Part shown: positions 1 to 11,312 of the stretch, piece by piece
How the letters are laid out: every line of letters starts with the position of its first letter
Position numbering within the stretch: the first letter of the stretch is position 1
NCBI GenBank assembly: GCA_963978545.1
Contig: OZ021723.1
Span: 47,750,069 to 47,814,068, forward strand
Length of the DNA: 64,000 nt
Direction: 5' to 3'
Source of the DNA: Linyphia triangularis
Taxonomy: Eukaryota > Arthropoda > Arachnida > Araneae > Linyphiidae
Notes under the pieces: generated by a model
Seen by the model: only the letters and a program-made list of their open reading frames with translations
Databases searched by the model: none
Told to the model about the DNA's origin: nothing
Made by a program: the position numbers and the translations under genes

Positions 1-594
1 GTGCAAACTGTTTGTTTGTCATAAGGGAAAGGCTATACTCATATGGGCTGTCATTTATCCACTTGTAAACGAATTTAATAAATGGTGAGAAGAAAGGGGT
101 TTTGTGGACAAATGGAAAACGACAATGGTGATGGGTCAAGAAAGCCTAAAGTCACTGTCTAAAGTACAAAGCCTTTTTTTGGATATGTTGAGAGTTTGGC
201 GCCAACATTGCACTTGTCGCGAAAATGGATGGGAAGTGTGCTTCTCGATCATAGTAACATAATTTATTATGTTTTTTTCACTGGCTTTTAAGATGGGTAG
301 CGTTAATTTTAGGACATAGGTTTCTGTAAAATGAAAAGGAGATTGGATAGTTTAGATGTACATGCAATTTCTATCCACTAATGCTATTTTAAAAATTAAA
401 TACTTTCTCAAAATAATTTTGGCCTAAATGGAACTGCTGAATTATCTTAGAACCAAGAAACATTCTAAAACTTAGCCAAAATATTATCTTAATTTTGAAG
501 TGGGAATTAATTTGATCATTTACAAAACACATGATTAAATTGGTTTAAAAAAAATATTGTGAAGTTTCAGGCACATAACGAACGAATTGTGGAC
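1..594. other. AT-rich sequence, no gene seen
   Basis: No coding stretch, RNA gene or repeat boundary was recognised here. The block ends at the candidate target duplication of the first transposon (ATGAGGGG at 595-602). Confidence 0.5.
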
Positions 595-604
595 ATGAGG
601 GGAG

Positions 605-962
605 TAGGGTGGACCGAAAAACACTCTTTTTTGAAATCGCAATTCTAATAGTGCGAAAAGGGTTCTCTTTAGGCTCAATAAATAAACACGGTGTAAAATA
701 TTTTTTTGATTGGATAATATCTTCTGCCCCCGCATAGTACTTGAATTTTGGAATTTTTTTAAAATTGGCAATTTTTACTCAGCATTGGAAATATAATTAA
801 TTTTCCATATTGTTTTTCTACTAGTGCAGAAGAAGTGTCTACTGGGTTCAATAAGAAAAGTGTAAAATATTTTTTCGATCGAATTATAACTTCTGTTCAA
901 GCATCGCAATTGAAATTTTGCCATTTTGAAGAAAAGTGCAAATTTTCTTGCTGTTTGATACT
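605..962 (+). repeat. Left terminal inverted repeat of the first element
   Basis: This arm matches 3367-3716 in reverse complement. It consists of two related half-units: one begins near the tip with 'cgcaattctaatagtgcg' and one near 815 with 'ctactagtgcag'. Each half-unit then carries a 'gg.tcaataa' block, a 'gtaaaatatttttt' block and an 'acttctg' block. The same two-half-unit plan occurs, three times over, in the arms of the neighbouring element. Confidence 0.75.
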
Positions 963-1165
963 GTATCTGACAGGAAGTGAGAGGAGAGGTTTTCACATTC
1001 CTCTGCACTTGTTCGCAGTGTTCTGGGAATTTTATTCTCCATATTGTTGTGTCACATGGTGAAACTGAGGATTTACTGGGTTTAGCTGCGTGCGCCTGTA
1101 AAAAGATATACTGCGAAATCGGAAGTGTTTGTGAGTTTTTAAATTTCTTTCTTCATTATTTTCGT

Positions 1166-3190
1166 TTGATTGAGATGTTAATAGACGCGGCATCCAAACT
1201 CAGAAGACGGAACCTATTTAAATGTCAAATATTAGGAAGCCACAAAGATATATCTCTAATTAATCTTCCTACATACGAAGATATGCTGCATTTTTGCTTC
1301 TTTGAGATTTTAAATCTTGCTCCTAAACCTTGAAACAAAGAACTGAGTTTCTCGACAATTGATGAAATCGTTGCAACTAAAATTGAGTCTGTATGGGCAA
1401 AAGCAAGCGCTGTCATTCCCATTGTGACCCTTTTTAGAATACTGCAGCTGATCAATACCTACAATAGAAAATGTACTAATTTTTAGTTGTCTTACAAAAG
1501 GGATCATAGCATTAAGGCTTTGAAAGCAAAGCCAACATTTCGACAAGAAGCATGCACAAAGTTATTTGAAATTATGGTCTACAATGCATTACTTCAGAAG
1601 ACTGCACATATACTAAAAATTACCTCGAAATGAGAATAAATTCCTGAAAGATCAACTGACAATGATACTTTTTTACATCGCCTCGCTTGACATTAATGAA
1701 ACAAAACGACTTCAGGATATTGCTTGTAATGCTGATAGAAAGGCTCACAATTTATATTTAAATTATAAACTAGTAACGCCTAATGCAGGGTATGAAGATT
1801 ATGAAGCAAAGGATTATTCTTCAGATACATCTGAAGTAGATTTAAATCTGGACATTTATAAACTATCAACATGAGATATTAAAAAGCTGTGAAGGGAAAA
1901 TGCTAAAGTCAGAAAAGATTTAAAATTGCAAGCTTTAAAAGAAGCTCAGTCATTACCGTTGAAGGGGTTGTATTTAGATAGTCGTAAATATAGTAGATAC
2001 AAAAAGAAAAACGAAAAGCAAAAGAGGAACATTAGTATCTTATTGAAGAACTAGGTTAAACGTTACTCTTTTAATTCTATCATTTGGCACTGTAAAACAG
2101 ATTATCGCGACAGTTATCAGATATTTTGAGGGGTTCCCAATAGATCTTTCTCACCTTCTGGCAATTGGCTGTGACGACATATTTTTTAATACAGGATGGT
2201 AGCTCGGTGAATGTCGGTGTTTGGAATTGAAACTTGGTAAACATCTGCAGTGGATGATAAGTCCCCAGCATTTTAGTGAACTAACTCTGAAGCATCTGTT
2301 TGAAACGTTGGATGGGCAAACAAATGATTCAAAATCATATTCTGGTAATATTGGAAAGGCGCCTTACAAGTGAAACTTTGGCAGTAACAACTTTTGAAAT
2401 TAGTGACGGTGAGCTTGAGCAAGGATCAATTGTACTTACTAGAAATATTTCAAGCGGCGTGGTTAAAAAAGTTTTCATAGTCCATTATCACATTCACGCT
2501 GTCTGACAGCAGCGGACAGAGTTCCAAGACTATATGTTAGTTCTCCAGATCCTTCTTTGAAGTTTAAACAAATCGCCCAGTTCATAATACAAGTTTACAC
2601 TCCAAACTGGTTTAATATAAAGTCTAAACGTTTGCTGAAAATGCAGCTAAACATGTTTGGAATACTATTTCTAGGTCCAGGTATTTATGTCAAAACCTCA
2701 AGGATGTCGTTGATGCAGTAATTTGTCGAAATTCGTTCTTCATCCTGAGAACATCTTGCTATGCTATGTATGTTGAAGGATGAAAGACCACACCCCAGAA
2801 AATGTGCTGCACAACGTATAATTAAGTCTAGATAGTCTAGAATGTCAGTACGTGTATTTTTCTCACTGAAACTGAATTTTGAAGCTGTTGACTGTACAGA
2901 AATGATTAACTGGTCATCAATTACTATTACTTTTCCACTAATCCTTCGTGATGTATCCTCTACCGTATTTAGTTCCTTTGTGCGTGATAAGAAAAATACA
3001 GATTGGGACTTTGTTCATTTTCCATGTCACACAGGCAGTTGAACGGTCTGCCAAGTTAGTGACAAAAGCATCTGCTATGGTTTATGGAATCCAAAGTAGA
3101 GACGGGTTCATTAGATCCACATTATTTTCCGGATCAATTATGTCTGAATACGACCATAAGGCTTGCTTCAAACCTCTTCTTGCTGATTAA
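1166..3190 (+). pseudogene. Broken transposase-like gene, anonymous arthropod multicopy family
   Basis: Read across all three plus frames, this stretch gives collinear pieces of one protein of the kind often deposited as uncharacterised arthropod proteins. In order: LPTYEDMLHFCFFEI then VWAKASAVIP (about 1220-1430); a LDINETKRLQD segment (1680-1720); LPLKGLYLDSRKYSR (about 1957-2001); LAIGCDDIFFNTG (about 2155-2195), which looks like an RNase H-like acidic site; KHLQWMISPQHFSELTLKHLF (2239-2301, in part); DQLYLLEIFQAA (about 2425); LSHSRCLTAADRVPRLYV (about 2486-2540); VYTPNWFNIKS; LNFEAVDCTEMINWS (2874-2918); FPCHTQAVERSAKLVTKAS (about 3015-3075); and SRDGFIRSTLFS, ending at a TAA at 3188-3190. 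Several stops and frameshifts interrupt it. The family memory is mine and no search was run. Its position between matching inverted repeats is why I call it the element's transposase. Confidence 0.65.
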
Positions 3191-3366
3191 GTATAAGTAA
3201 AAATTTTGGTATTTGCATGTCATAATGTTCTATGGATGTAATATTCTTAACGAATATTATATTAATAGACTTAGTATTTATTTAAAAATTTTCAGGCAGT
3301 ATAAAGTAATTGTAAAATATTATACAGCAATAAACAGTGTTTGTACCTATATATTTCTCATGTTTG

Positions 3367-3716
3367 GTTTGTTTCTATAGCACATAAAAAAGTGCTCTTT
3401 TCTTCAAAAATTTCAATTGCAATGCAGGAATAAAAGTTATTATTCTATCAAAAAAATATTTTATACCTTTCATATTGAACCCAGTGGGCAGTTCTTCCGT
3501 ACTATTAGAATAAATATATTGAAAAATAATTACATCTCCTACGGCGAGTAAAAATTGGCAATATTTACCCAAATTTTCAAAATTCATGTGCAGTGCAGGG
3601 GCAGAAGATATTATCCATATATATATATTATACACCTTGTTTATTGAACCCAAAGAGAACCCTTTCCGCTCTATAGAATAGCGATTTCGTAAAAAAGTGT
3701 TTTTTGGCCCACCCTA
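3367..3716 (-). repeat. Right terminal inverted repeat of the first element
   Basis: Reverse complement of 605-962 with scattered differences. It ends in CCCACCCTA at 3708-3716 and is followed by the candidate target duplication ATGAGCAG. Confidence 0.75.
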
Positions 3717-3816
3717 ATGAGCAGGGGTGATTTTTATTGTTTCAGTTCATAGTTGTATTTTTACACATTTCAAACGTATCTTCAAATAGCATTTTAATCA
3801 AAACATTTCACCTTGA

Positions 3817-3900
3817 TTCAGGGACGCACTGCCCATAGGTTTGTTCAGTGCACCGGGCCTATCAGTGTCCGTATAAAACGGGCCGGTCCTGTAGAAAGTT
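3817..3900. repeat. GC-richer repeat fragment next to the fold-back insertion
   Basis: The segment 'agggacgcactgcccat' followed by 'cagtgcaccgggcc' and 'cgggccggtcctg' is much richer in GC than its surroundings and resembles the end of a hAT-type element. No matching partner end was found, so it is only a likely older repeat beside the next insertion. Confidence 0.3.
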
Positions 3901-3926
3901 ATATAAAAAACATACTAGTTATACAC

Positions 3927-3934
3927 CTGGACAG
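3927..3934 (+). repeat. Target-site duplication, left copy (CTGGACAG)
   Basis: This 8-bp word immediately precedes the left end of the fold-back element and recurs exactly at 7539-7546, immediately after its right end. Confidence 0.9.
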
Positions 3935-3957
3935 TTAGGGAGGACCGAAAAAACTTT

Positions 3958-4095
3958 TTTACGAAATCAGTTTTGGAATAGCACAGAAAAGCTGCTTAAT
4001 GGGTCAATTATGACACACACAAAATTTCGTCAACTTTGCTTAATATCTAGCCGTGCACCTCTGACATTGAAAATGTAAAAAAGTCAAACAAAAAA

Positions 4096-4135
<40 letters not shown>

Positions 4136-5150
4136 ATTAAAAAAAAACCCGCACTTTTAAGCCATTTTTTAAAAAAAAATTTTGGAAATTATTTTAAATA
4201 ACCGGCATTGGTATAGCATAGAATAGTTGTCTAATGTATCAGTTAGAACACACAAAATATTTCGTCCAATTTGCTCAATATTTAGTCGCACCACTATTGC
4301 ATTGAACAAAAATGTGCCTCAATGTCACAAAATCGTAACAGATTGGACGTAAGGATGGCTAAAAAAAAAATAAAATATTTTTTCGAAATCGGTCTTGGAA
4401 TAGTGTGTTCAAGTTGCCTAATGGGTTAATGAACATACACAAAAAATTTCGTCAATTTTGTTCAATTTCTAGCCGCACCCCTCTGGCATTGAAAATGTCC
4501 TAAACACACAAAAAATTCATTTCTACACCAGTATTTAGAAATTTTTGGAAATTATTTTTAAAAACCAGCATTGTTATAGCATGGAATAGTGAACTAACAT
4601 GTCAGTTAGAAAACACAAAAATTTAGTCCATATTGCTCAATATATTGCCGCGCCCCTCTTGCTATGAACAAAAATGTGCCTAAATGTCGCAAAGTCGTAA
4701 TATTGGACGTTATGGTGGACCAATTTTTTTTTTCCGAAATCATTCTTGGAATAACGTGGAAAAGTTGCCTAATGGGTCACTTAAAACAAATAAAAAAATT
4801 TCATAAATTTTGTTGAATATCTAGCTGCGCCCCTTTGGCATTGAAAATGTCCAAAATTACCAAAAAATGCACTTTTAAGCCATTTTTTAAGCAATTACTT
4901 AAATTTTTTTTTATTAACTAGCAATCTTATAGCACGGAATGGTTGCACAATGGGTCAGTTTTGCATATGGGATGCAAAAAGTTTCATCCATTTGGATCAG
5001 TATCTAATCTAGTGGTGCCCCTCTGAATAAAAGAGTAAAAATAAGGACGAAGAACAGCGTATTTTGAATGGGTCAGTTAGAAACCACATAAAAATGTCGT
5101 CCATGTTGCTCAATATCTAGCTACTCCTTCTTGGCATTTCAAAAATAAAA
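3958..5150 (+). repeat. Left arm subterminal tandem repeats (about three 355-bp pairs)
   Basis: Half-unit type A, with 'gttgcctaatgggt' and 'ctctggcattgaaaatgt', begins near 3958, 4382 and 4735. Type B, with 'ccggcattg' or 'ccagcattg' then 'tatagca', begins near 4199, 4560 and 4915. The first pair is lengthened by a simple AAAT array at about 4097-4138. The mirror-image set lies at about 6450-7538. Confidence 0.75.
4097..4138 (+). repeat. (AAAT)n microsatellite
   Basis: About ten tandem AAAT units inside the first subterminal repeat of the fold-back element. It is absent from the mirror position in the right arm. Confidence 0.9.
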
Positions 5151-5219
5151 AATATGCATATTAAAAATCAGAAGTATATTTACTTGTATAATACTTATTC
5201 ATATTTAGAAATCCGGAAA

Positions 5220-5640
5220 TTAAATTTTATAAAGTAAATAAGAGTAGGCATAATGCTTATAAACTTTAGTCATCAGAATAGTACTGCCTCTTATTATCAA
5301 ATGTTGGTAGTTCTCTTCTTGCTTGAATCTTAGCCCGTATAAAACCATCTCTTGCAGCATCATTACAAAATTTCGTTGAAGCTTCAAGTTGAACACATCA
5401 TCCATCATCTTATGAGTTTAACACACACCTCTCGACTGCTTGTGATGTGTGACATGGAAACTTCTCAAATGGTATTATAGGAACTTGTTCTTTCCACGTA
5501 TCTTCCAATTCTTCATCTTTTATAACATTGTAAGCGGTGGTTCTGTTATGGTGCACTTTGACCAGTCAATGAGATCAATGTAATCAATGGCATTAAAGTT
5601 GAGTTCAGGAGGTTTGAAAATGCGTATGTCTTCGGATTTC
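5220..5640 (-). pseudogene. Transposase-like C-terminal fragment, left arm
   Basis: Read on the minus strand from about 5640 downwards, this gives RIFKPPELNFNAIDYIDLI, then DWSKCTITEPPLT, VIKDEELEDTWKEQ, FEKFPCHTSQAVERCV and FIRAKIQARRELPTF (across a frameshift), ending near 5265. These blocks align one for one with the C-terminal third of the pseudogene at 1166-3190 and with the plus-strand fragment at 5955-6314. Two small frameshifts are visible, one in the T-S-Q part of the CHT-Q-A-V-E-R motif and one just after it. I infer a truncated transposase end, not a functional gene. The only longer open stretch, 62 codons from 5408, is an out-of-frame reading of this relic. Confidence 0.65.
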
Positions 5641-5820
5641 TTATTTCTGATGTTCAGGATTCACCTCACTGCTAATTCCCGGATATGGTATTGAGAATCT
5701 ATTAGCATTGCCACTAGCATATTTTTCGGATAGGCAAAATATGCATTGTTTGAAATCCTTTTTGTCTGTCATTTTCTTGTCATGGTCAGGCAACTGCCTT
5801 GAGAGAGCAATTATCTTTCA
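5640..5820 (-). other. Unpaired centre with an open C-x2-C reading frame
   Basis: Between the two arms the left side holds a minus-strand open stretch of nearly 60 codons without a Met-stop gene structure. It reads KIIALSRQLPDHDKKM near its start, then FKQCIFCLSEKYASG, and ends at a stop near 5640. The Cys-x2-Cys pair and lack of pairing with the right arm mark it as different in origin from the arms. It could be part of an upstream coding segment of the parental element or a captured piece. The other side of the centre (5820-5950) has a short hairpin, 'atgtggttt' with 'gaaccacat'. Confidence 0.35.
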
Positions 5821-5954
5821 CATATGTCAGGTCCCACCGTGAAATGTGGTTTTATTTTTTTTCTCGAACCACATAGGTGCATAAACCAGAATTACAAACT
5901 TTACGATTATACGAGCTCATCGGTTGGATTTTCGGTACCAATTTATATAACATA

Positions 5955-6314
5955 TAGGTATACTTTAATGCCGTTGATTACATTAATCTCATTGACTGGT
6001 CATAGTACACTATAACAGAACCACCACTTACAATGTATATAAAAGATGAAGAATTGGAAGATATGTGGAAAGAACAGGTTAATATAATACCATGACATTT
6101 GAGATATATAATCATGACATTTGAGAAGTTTCTATGTCAAACGCAAATAATCGAGAAATGTGTTAAACTCATATCTGAAGCTTTAACGAAAGTTTGTAGT
6201 GATGCTGCAAAAGACGGTTTTATACGAGCTATGAGATTCAAGCAAGAAGACAACTTCAAATGTTTAATAATAAGGGGCAGTACTATTCTGAAGAGTACAC
6301 TTTATAAGGATTAG
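5955..6314 (+). pseudogene. Transposase-like C-terminal fragment, right arm
   Basis: Mirror copy of 5220-5600. Visible blocks are TLMPLITLISLTGHS out of frame against the homologous IDYIDLIDW region, then YIKDEELEDMWKEQ, FEKFLCQTQIIEKCVKLISE (6109-6168) and DAAKDGFIRAMRF, ending in a stop at 6312-6314. Relative to the motif in the left arm, the CHTQAVERC core has become CQTQIIEKC. An in-frame stop precedes FEKF. It is non-functional by every visible criterion. A 71-codon open stretch starting at 6099 covers the best preserved part. Confidence 0.65.
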
Positions 6315-6449
6315 GCCTACTCATTTTTACTTTATAATACTTTAAATTCTCGATTTCTAAATATTTATAAGTGTTATGCTAATAAATATAATTGTTTGAT
6401 TTTTAATATGCACATTATTTATTTTTTGAGATTTTTGAAATGGCAGGAG

Positions 6450-7538
6450 GAGTAGCTAGATATTGAGCAACATCAACGACATTTTTAAGTGATTTTTTCG
6501 TCCTTATTTGTACTCTTTTACTCAGATGGGTGAAGCTATATACTGATAAAAATGGATGAAACTTTTTGTTTGTCCTAACTGACCCATTATGCAATCATTC
6601 TGTGCTATGCCAATGCTGGTTTTTAAAAATTTGTAACTAATTATACTCAAAAAATGACTTAAAAGTGCATTTTTTGTATGTTTTGGACATTTTTAATGCC
6701 AGAAGGGCACAGCTAGATATTCAACAAAATTAATGAAATTTTTTTGTTTGTTTTGATTGACCCATTAGGCAACTTTTCCATGCTATGCGAAGACCGATTT
6801 CGAAAAAAAAATTTTTGGTCCCCTAAAATCCAATCTTACGATTTTGCGACATTTAGGCACGTTTTTGTTCATAGCAAGAGGGGCGTGGTTATATATTGAG
6901 TAAAATGGACTAAATTTTTGTGTTTTCTAACTGACACATTAAGTCACTATTCAATGCTATAACAATGCTGGTTTTTAAAAATAATTTCCAAAAATTACTG
7001 AAAATTGGCGTAGAAACGCATTTTTTGTGTGTTTTGGACATTTTCAATGCCAGAGGGGTGCGGCTAGAAATTGAACAAAATTGATGAAATTTTTTGTGTG
7101 TTTTCACTGACCCATTAGACAACTTTTCCATGCTATTCCAAGACCGATTTCTAAAAAATATTTTTTGGTCCACCCTAACGTCCAATCTGTTACGATTTTA
7201 AGACATTTAGGCACATTTTTGCTCAAAGCAAGAGGGGCGCAGCTAAATATCGAGCAAAATGTACGAAATTTTTTGCGTGTTCTAACTGATACATTAGGCA
7301 ACTTTTCGATGCTATACCAACGCCGGTTTTTAAAAATAATTTTAAAAAAATTCCAAAAAATGGCTTAAAAGTGCATTTTTTGTCACCTTTTACATTTTCA
7401 ATGCCAGAGAGGAGCGGAAAGATATTGAGCAAAATTGACGAAATTTTGTGGCTGTTGACCCATTAGGCAACTTTTCCGTGCTATTCCCAAAACGATTTCG
7501 AAAAAATTTTTTTTTTTGGTTATTTTCGGCCCACCCTA
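6450..7538 (-). repeat. Right arm subterminal tandem repeats
   Basis: Inverted counterpart of 3935-5150 with the same alternating half-units. The 'tgacccattaggcaacttttcc' type words near 6765, 7110 and 7450 are type A; 'gctggttttta' or 'gccggttttta' words near 6610, 6968 and 7322 are type B. Confidence 0.75.
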
Positions 7539-7546
7539 CTGGACAG
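7539..7546 (+). repeat. Target-site duplication, right copy (CTGGACAG)
   Basis: Exact repeat of 3927-3934, abutting the CCACCCTA terminus of the fold-back element. Confidence 0.9.
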
Positions 7547-9519
7547 TCTTTATATTGAATTTTTTTTTTCCCTTTCAGTTACCCAATAAGTAATATAGGG
7601 TAATGAAAGTCTATCATTTGGTCAAAAAAATTATTATTTTCGTGTTTTGAATTACTACAGGTTTAGGAACATCCTCAGTTCAAAAAGTGTTTTAGAAAAA
7701 TGTCGCCCACCTGTCTGTGGTCAGAATAACTCTTGAACGGAATGACTACGATGTTTAACTTTTTTTTTTTTTTTTTTTTTTTTAGCGTTTCACGCGCAAG
7801 CAAGGATTATGTAATGTCTAACAAATAAAATTATCAATTTTTTAGAAATTCAAAATTATATCAAATTATTCAAAATTCTTATTCAATTTTTTTTTTTTTT
7901 TTTTTTTTTTGGTCTTGTAAAAATTATTGTAAAAAATATCGCCAAACTGCCATTTATATTGAAATGAGTGGAAATTAAAAAAAATGGTTGAGCGTTGTCA
8001 AATTTTGCTGCAATGACCAATATTATATAGAGTAATTGAAAGTTGTGCGATATTCCACACCCGTAGCTTTTATTTGAAGACTGTAATATATTGTTCGAAA
8101 GGCGAAAACTTGTTCATATTATTAAAAGGTTATTAATTTATCCTTTAATATCCGTAGGAGAATAATATTGTTAAGATATTCCGTGAAAAGCTTTTCTCGT
8201 TGCCTCAAGCGCAACAACGCTTCCTTTAGTTTGCTAATTAGTTTAATATTTGCTACTAAGGTAGAGATTCAATACTAAATTACGAACAATTATGTGACAA
8301 AGATAATTCTATACATATAATCAAAACTGAAAACTTCTTCGTAACCGGATCATTAAATATACTATCCTCATTATCCTATGACTGTAGTGCATTTCTAGAG
8401 TAAAGGAATAGTTTGAGAATTTAGAAAGACATATTTAATCTAATTTAAGCTAGCATGATCACATGATTTAAACGAGCATTAGTAAATTTAATAAATTAAA
8501 CACACAATTATAAATGAAGTTATCTAAGTAATGATTTTGTGCAAACCTAAACTTTTGTGCGTTTATCTAACGAAGAAGTTAAAGTAATGTAGTTTCTACC
8601 CGTTTGCAAGTATGTTTTAAAATGTACGGTATGTTAGGAGAGATCCGAAGACCTAAATAGAACTTCTGATGGCACAAACCCCCAACCAAAATTGATGTAA
8701 ATAAACCTTCAGGTTATTGAGATTGTGATATTTGTACAAATACTTACGAATTCAATATTAACTCCATTTTACTCGATTTATAAAGCTAATTATGTAGAAA
8801 ATAACTGTGTTACAGAATTAATGTTAAAATTTGAGATGTATCTTCCTAATTTGATAGCATTTTCAAGGGTGGTTTATTATATTCTTACAACACATTTCAG
8901 ACACCAGTTTTTACTGCCTAACTAGGAGTGTCTTTGTTTAGCATCAACTATATGCATAAATATATATAATACTGATAACGCAGCGAACCCCAGAAGGCTT
9001 ATAGCTTTTCGGTGAGTGGCAAGAATTTAAAAAAAATCGACTCGGATATACAAATTTATGACATGCAATTTCCATTTAAATCGTGCACTTAAATTCAGGA
9101 AGGGAATGAAAATTGAAGTCGATCAGTTACCGCCATTGAAAGGTAATAGAAATGCTGTGTTGCCATCCGTTAGATTCGAAATTTATTATATTGTTTACAA
9201 TAATTTTTCTTAAGAAATATGATTTTCATGAAAAAATACATATCAAAGATATTTTGAAAATAATTTCTAATGTGTCATTTACTGCGTACCTTTTGTTGTC
9301 TATGGGTTGAAGATTTACCCTTTATTACTACTAAAGCATTTTTTGTAAGTTTTTTAAACTGCTATTTATAATATATGTTTAGAAATATATGTATGAGATT
9401 CGCTATTTTTTAATTCTTGCACATTTTAAATTGAATACAATAATAAAATTGTCACAAGCAGATAAATCTTGAATACTTTGAATTAAAAAGAATGATTTCT
9501 ATATTTTCCTATAATTAAA
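7547..9519. other. AT-rich sequence with two 24-bp T runs
   Basis: No gene recognised. T homopolymers lie at 7760-7783 and 7887-7910. A 66-codon open stretch at 8725-8925 has no recognisable motif and a composition expected by chance in AT-rich DNA. Confidence 0.5.
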
Positions 9520-9521
9520 TA

Positions 9522-10397
<876 letters not shown>

Positions 10398-10841
10398 TAT
10401 ATGAAAGCAAATAAGAACTTTGATAACATTAAAAAGTGGTATTGACGTTAATTTATTAATGGCAGAAGCTTAAATAATTCTATCTGATAAATTGAAACTC
10501 TGAATTGCTGTTTCCATTTCATGGTCGCCATTCAAGAGCATTCATACTTCAACACGCAATGAGTTATTGAATTAGAAAAAGCGATTGATGCCAGATTACT
10601 ATATCTGTACGTACATTAAGTAAACCCTTTTAGTTATTTTTTTTAATAAAAATTTAGTTGATTTAACCCAACAGACTTTAAAAGAACTTCAAACAGTTCA
10701 ACTATATCTTGAGTGAAGAGACAAATATTTTTGTCATTTGGTTATGGGAGTTCTTTTTATAAAAAACATAAGTTTAATGTTGCACTTTATTTTTGAATTT
10801 TTGTCTGAATTCAAAATAACTGTTAAACTATCCTTTAGGTA

Positions 10842-11312
10842 CAGAAGAACCTCGATTAACTGTCCCTCTTTTATCCAGAACTCTCTGTTAACCGGCAATC
10901 ATTTAGTCGACATCAAAATTCTCACAAATGAATAATAAATCATTTGCTATTTTTTAAACCAGAATCTTTTCCCTTACTGTAAAGTTAAATAATAAATGCT
11001 GAGGCTTTTGACTGTTTTTCAAAAGGACTGTCATGGTTAGAGCAACAGTCAGATGCAGATCAAACTGAACTATTATTTAAAAAAAAGAAAAGAACAACTC
11101 CGGGATAGAGCTGCGAAACAACGATTATCAAGATTACGACAACAAAAACTAATTTCCAACAATTATGTTATAAAAAAACATTAGAACTCCTGTATTCAAT
11201 AAATGAAAACCATATACTTTTTATTATTTTTTGCAACTCCCTATTATCCGGTATTTTCGCTTATCCGACCTACCTTTGGTCCGAATTAGGTCGGTTAATC
11301 GAGGTTTTACTA
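10842..11312 (+). mobile_element. Tigger/pogo-like element, 471 bp, internally deleted
   Basis: The left end, CAGAAGAACCTCGATTAACT, matches the right end in reverse complement, TAGTAAAACCTCGATTAACC. TA flanks both ends (10840-10841 and 11313-11314). The interior keeps only the last part of a transposase reading frame (10995-11180). Subterminal words 'ctgttaaccgg' and 'tatccggtatt' are the usual Tigger-like 'ATCCGG' motifs. Confidence 0.7.
10995..11180 (+). pseudogene. Tigger-like transposase C-terminal relic
   Basis: From 10995 the frame reads NAEAFDCFSKGLSWLEQQ then SDADQTELLFK. After a frameshift in the A-run near 11080 it continues as LRDRAAKQRLSRLRQQKLIS. The pattern W-L-E-Q-Q followed by a basic R-D-x-A-A-K-x-R tail is the familiar C-terminal end of DDE_1 (Tigger/jerky) transposases. 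The DNA-binding and catalytic parts are absent, so the element was internally deleted. The identification rests on motif memory without a search. Confidence 0.55.

Larger units (their letters stand above)
605..3716 (+). mobile_element. DNA transposon with ~350-bp TIRs and a transposase-like pseudogene
   Basis: The left end starts TAGGGTGGACCGAAAAA and the right end, read in reverse complement, TAGGGTGGGCCAAAAAA. About 350 bp inside each end match as inverted repeats, including the block around 'atatcttctgcccc' near both termini and a Y-T-GGGTTCAATA block. The arms enclose a decayed plus-strand coding region (about 1166-3190). Flanks give an imperfect 8-bp duplication: ATGAGGGG at 595-602 (two bases outside the left end) against ATGAGCAG at 3717-3724, 6 of 8 matching. 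TSD length and terminal TAGGG resemble hAT-type elements, but KDZ or P-type relationships are not excluded. The frame is broken repeatedly, so the copy is dead. Confidence 0.8.
3935..7538. mobile_element. Fold-back DNA transposon, 3.6 kb, inverted ends
   Basis: The ends read TTAGGGAGGACCGAAAA on the left and, in reverse complement, TAGGGTGGGCCGAAAA on the right, close to the first element's ends. The flanks are perfect 8-bp direct repeats (CTGGACAG). Each arm has an outer block of tandem half-units of roughly 177 bp that alternate in type, three pairs per arm at a pair period near 355 bp. Inside that lies a piece of the same transposase-like C-terminus as in 1166-3190, so both arms look like copies of the element's 3' end joined head to head. 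Arms pair from the tips inward to about 5600 on the left and 5955 on the right. There is no intact coding region, so movement would need a transposase supplied elsewhere. Confidence 0.85.
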
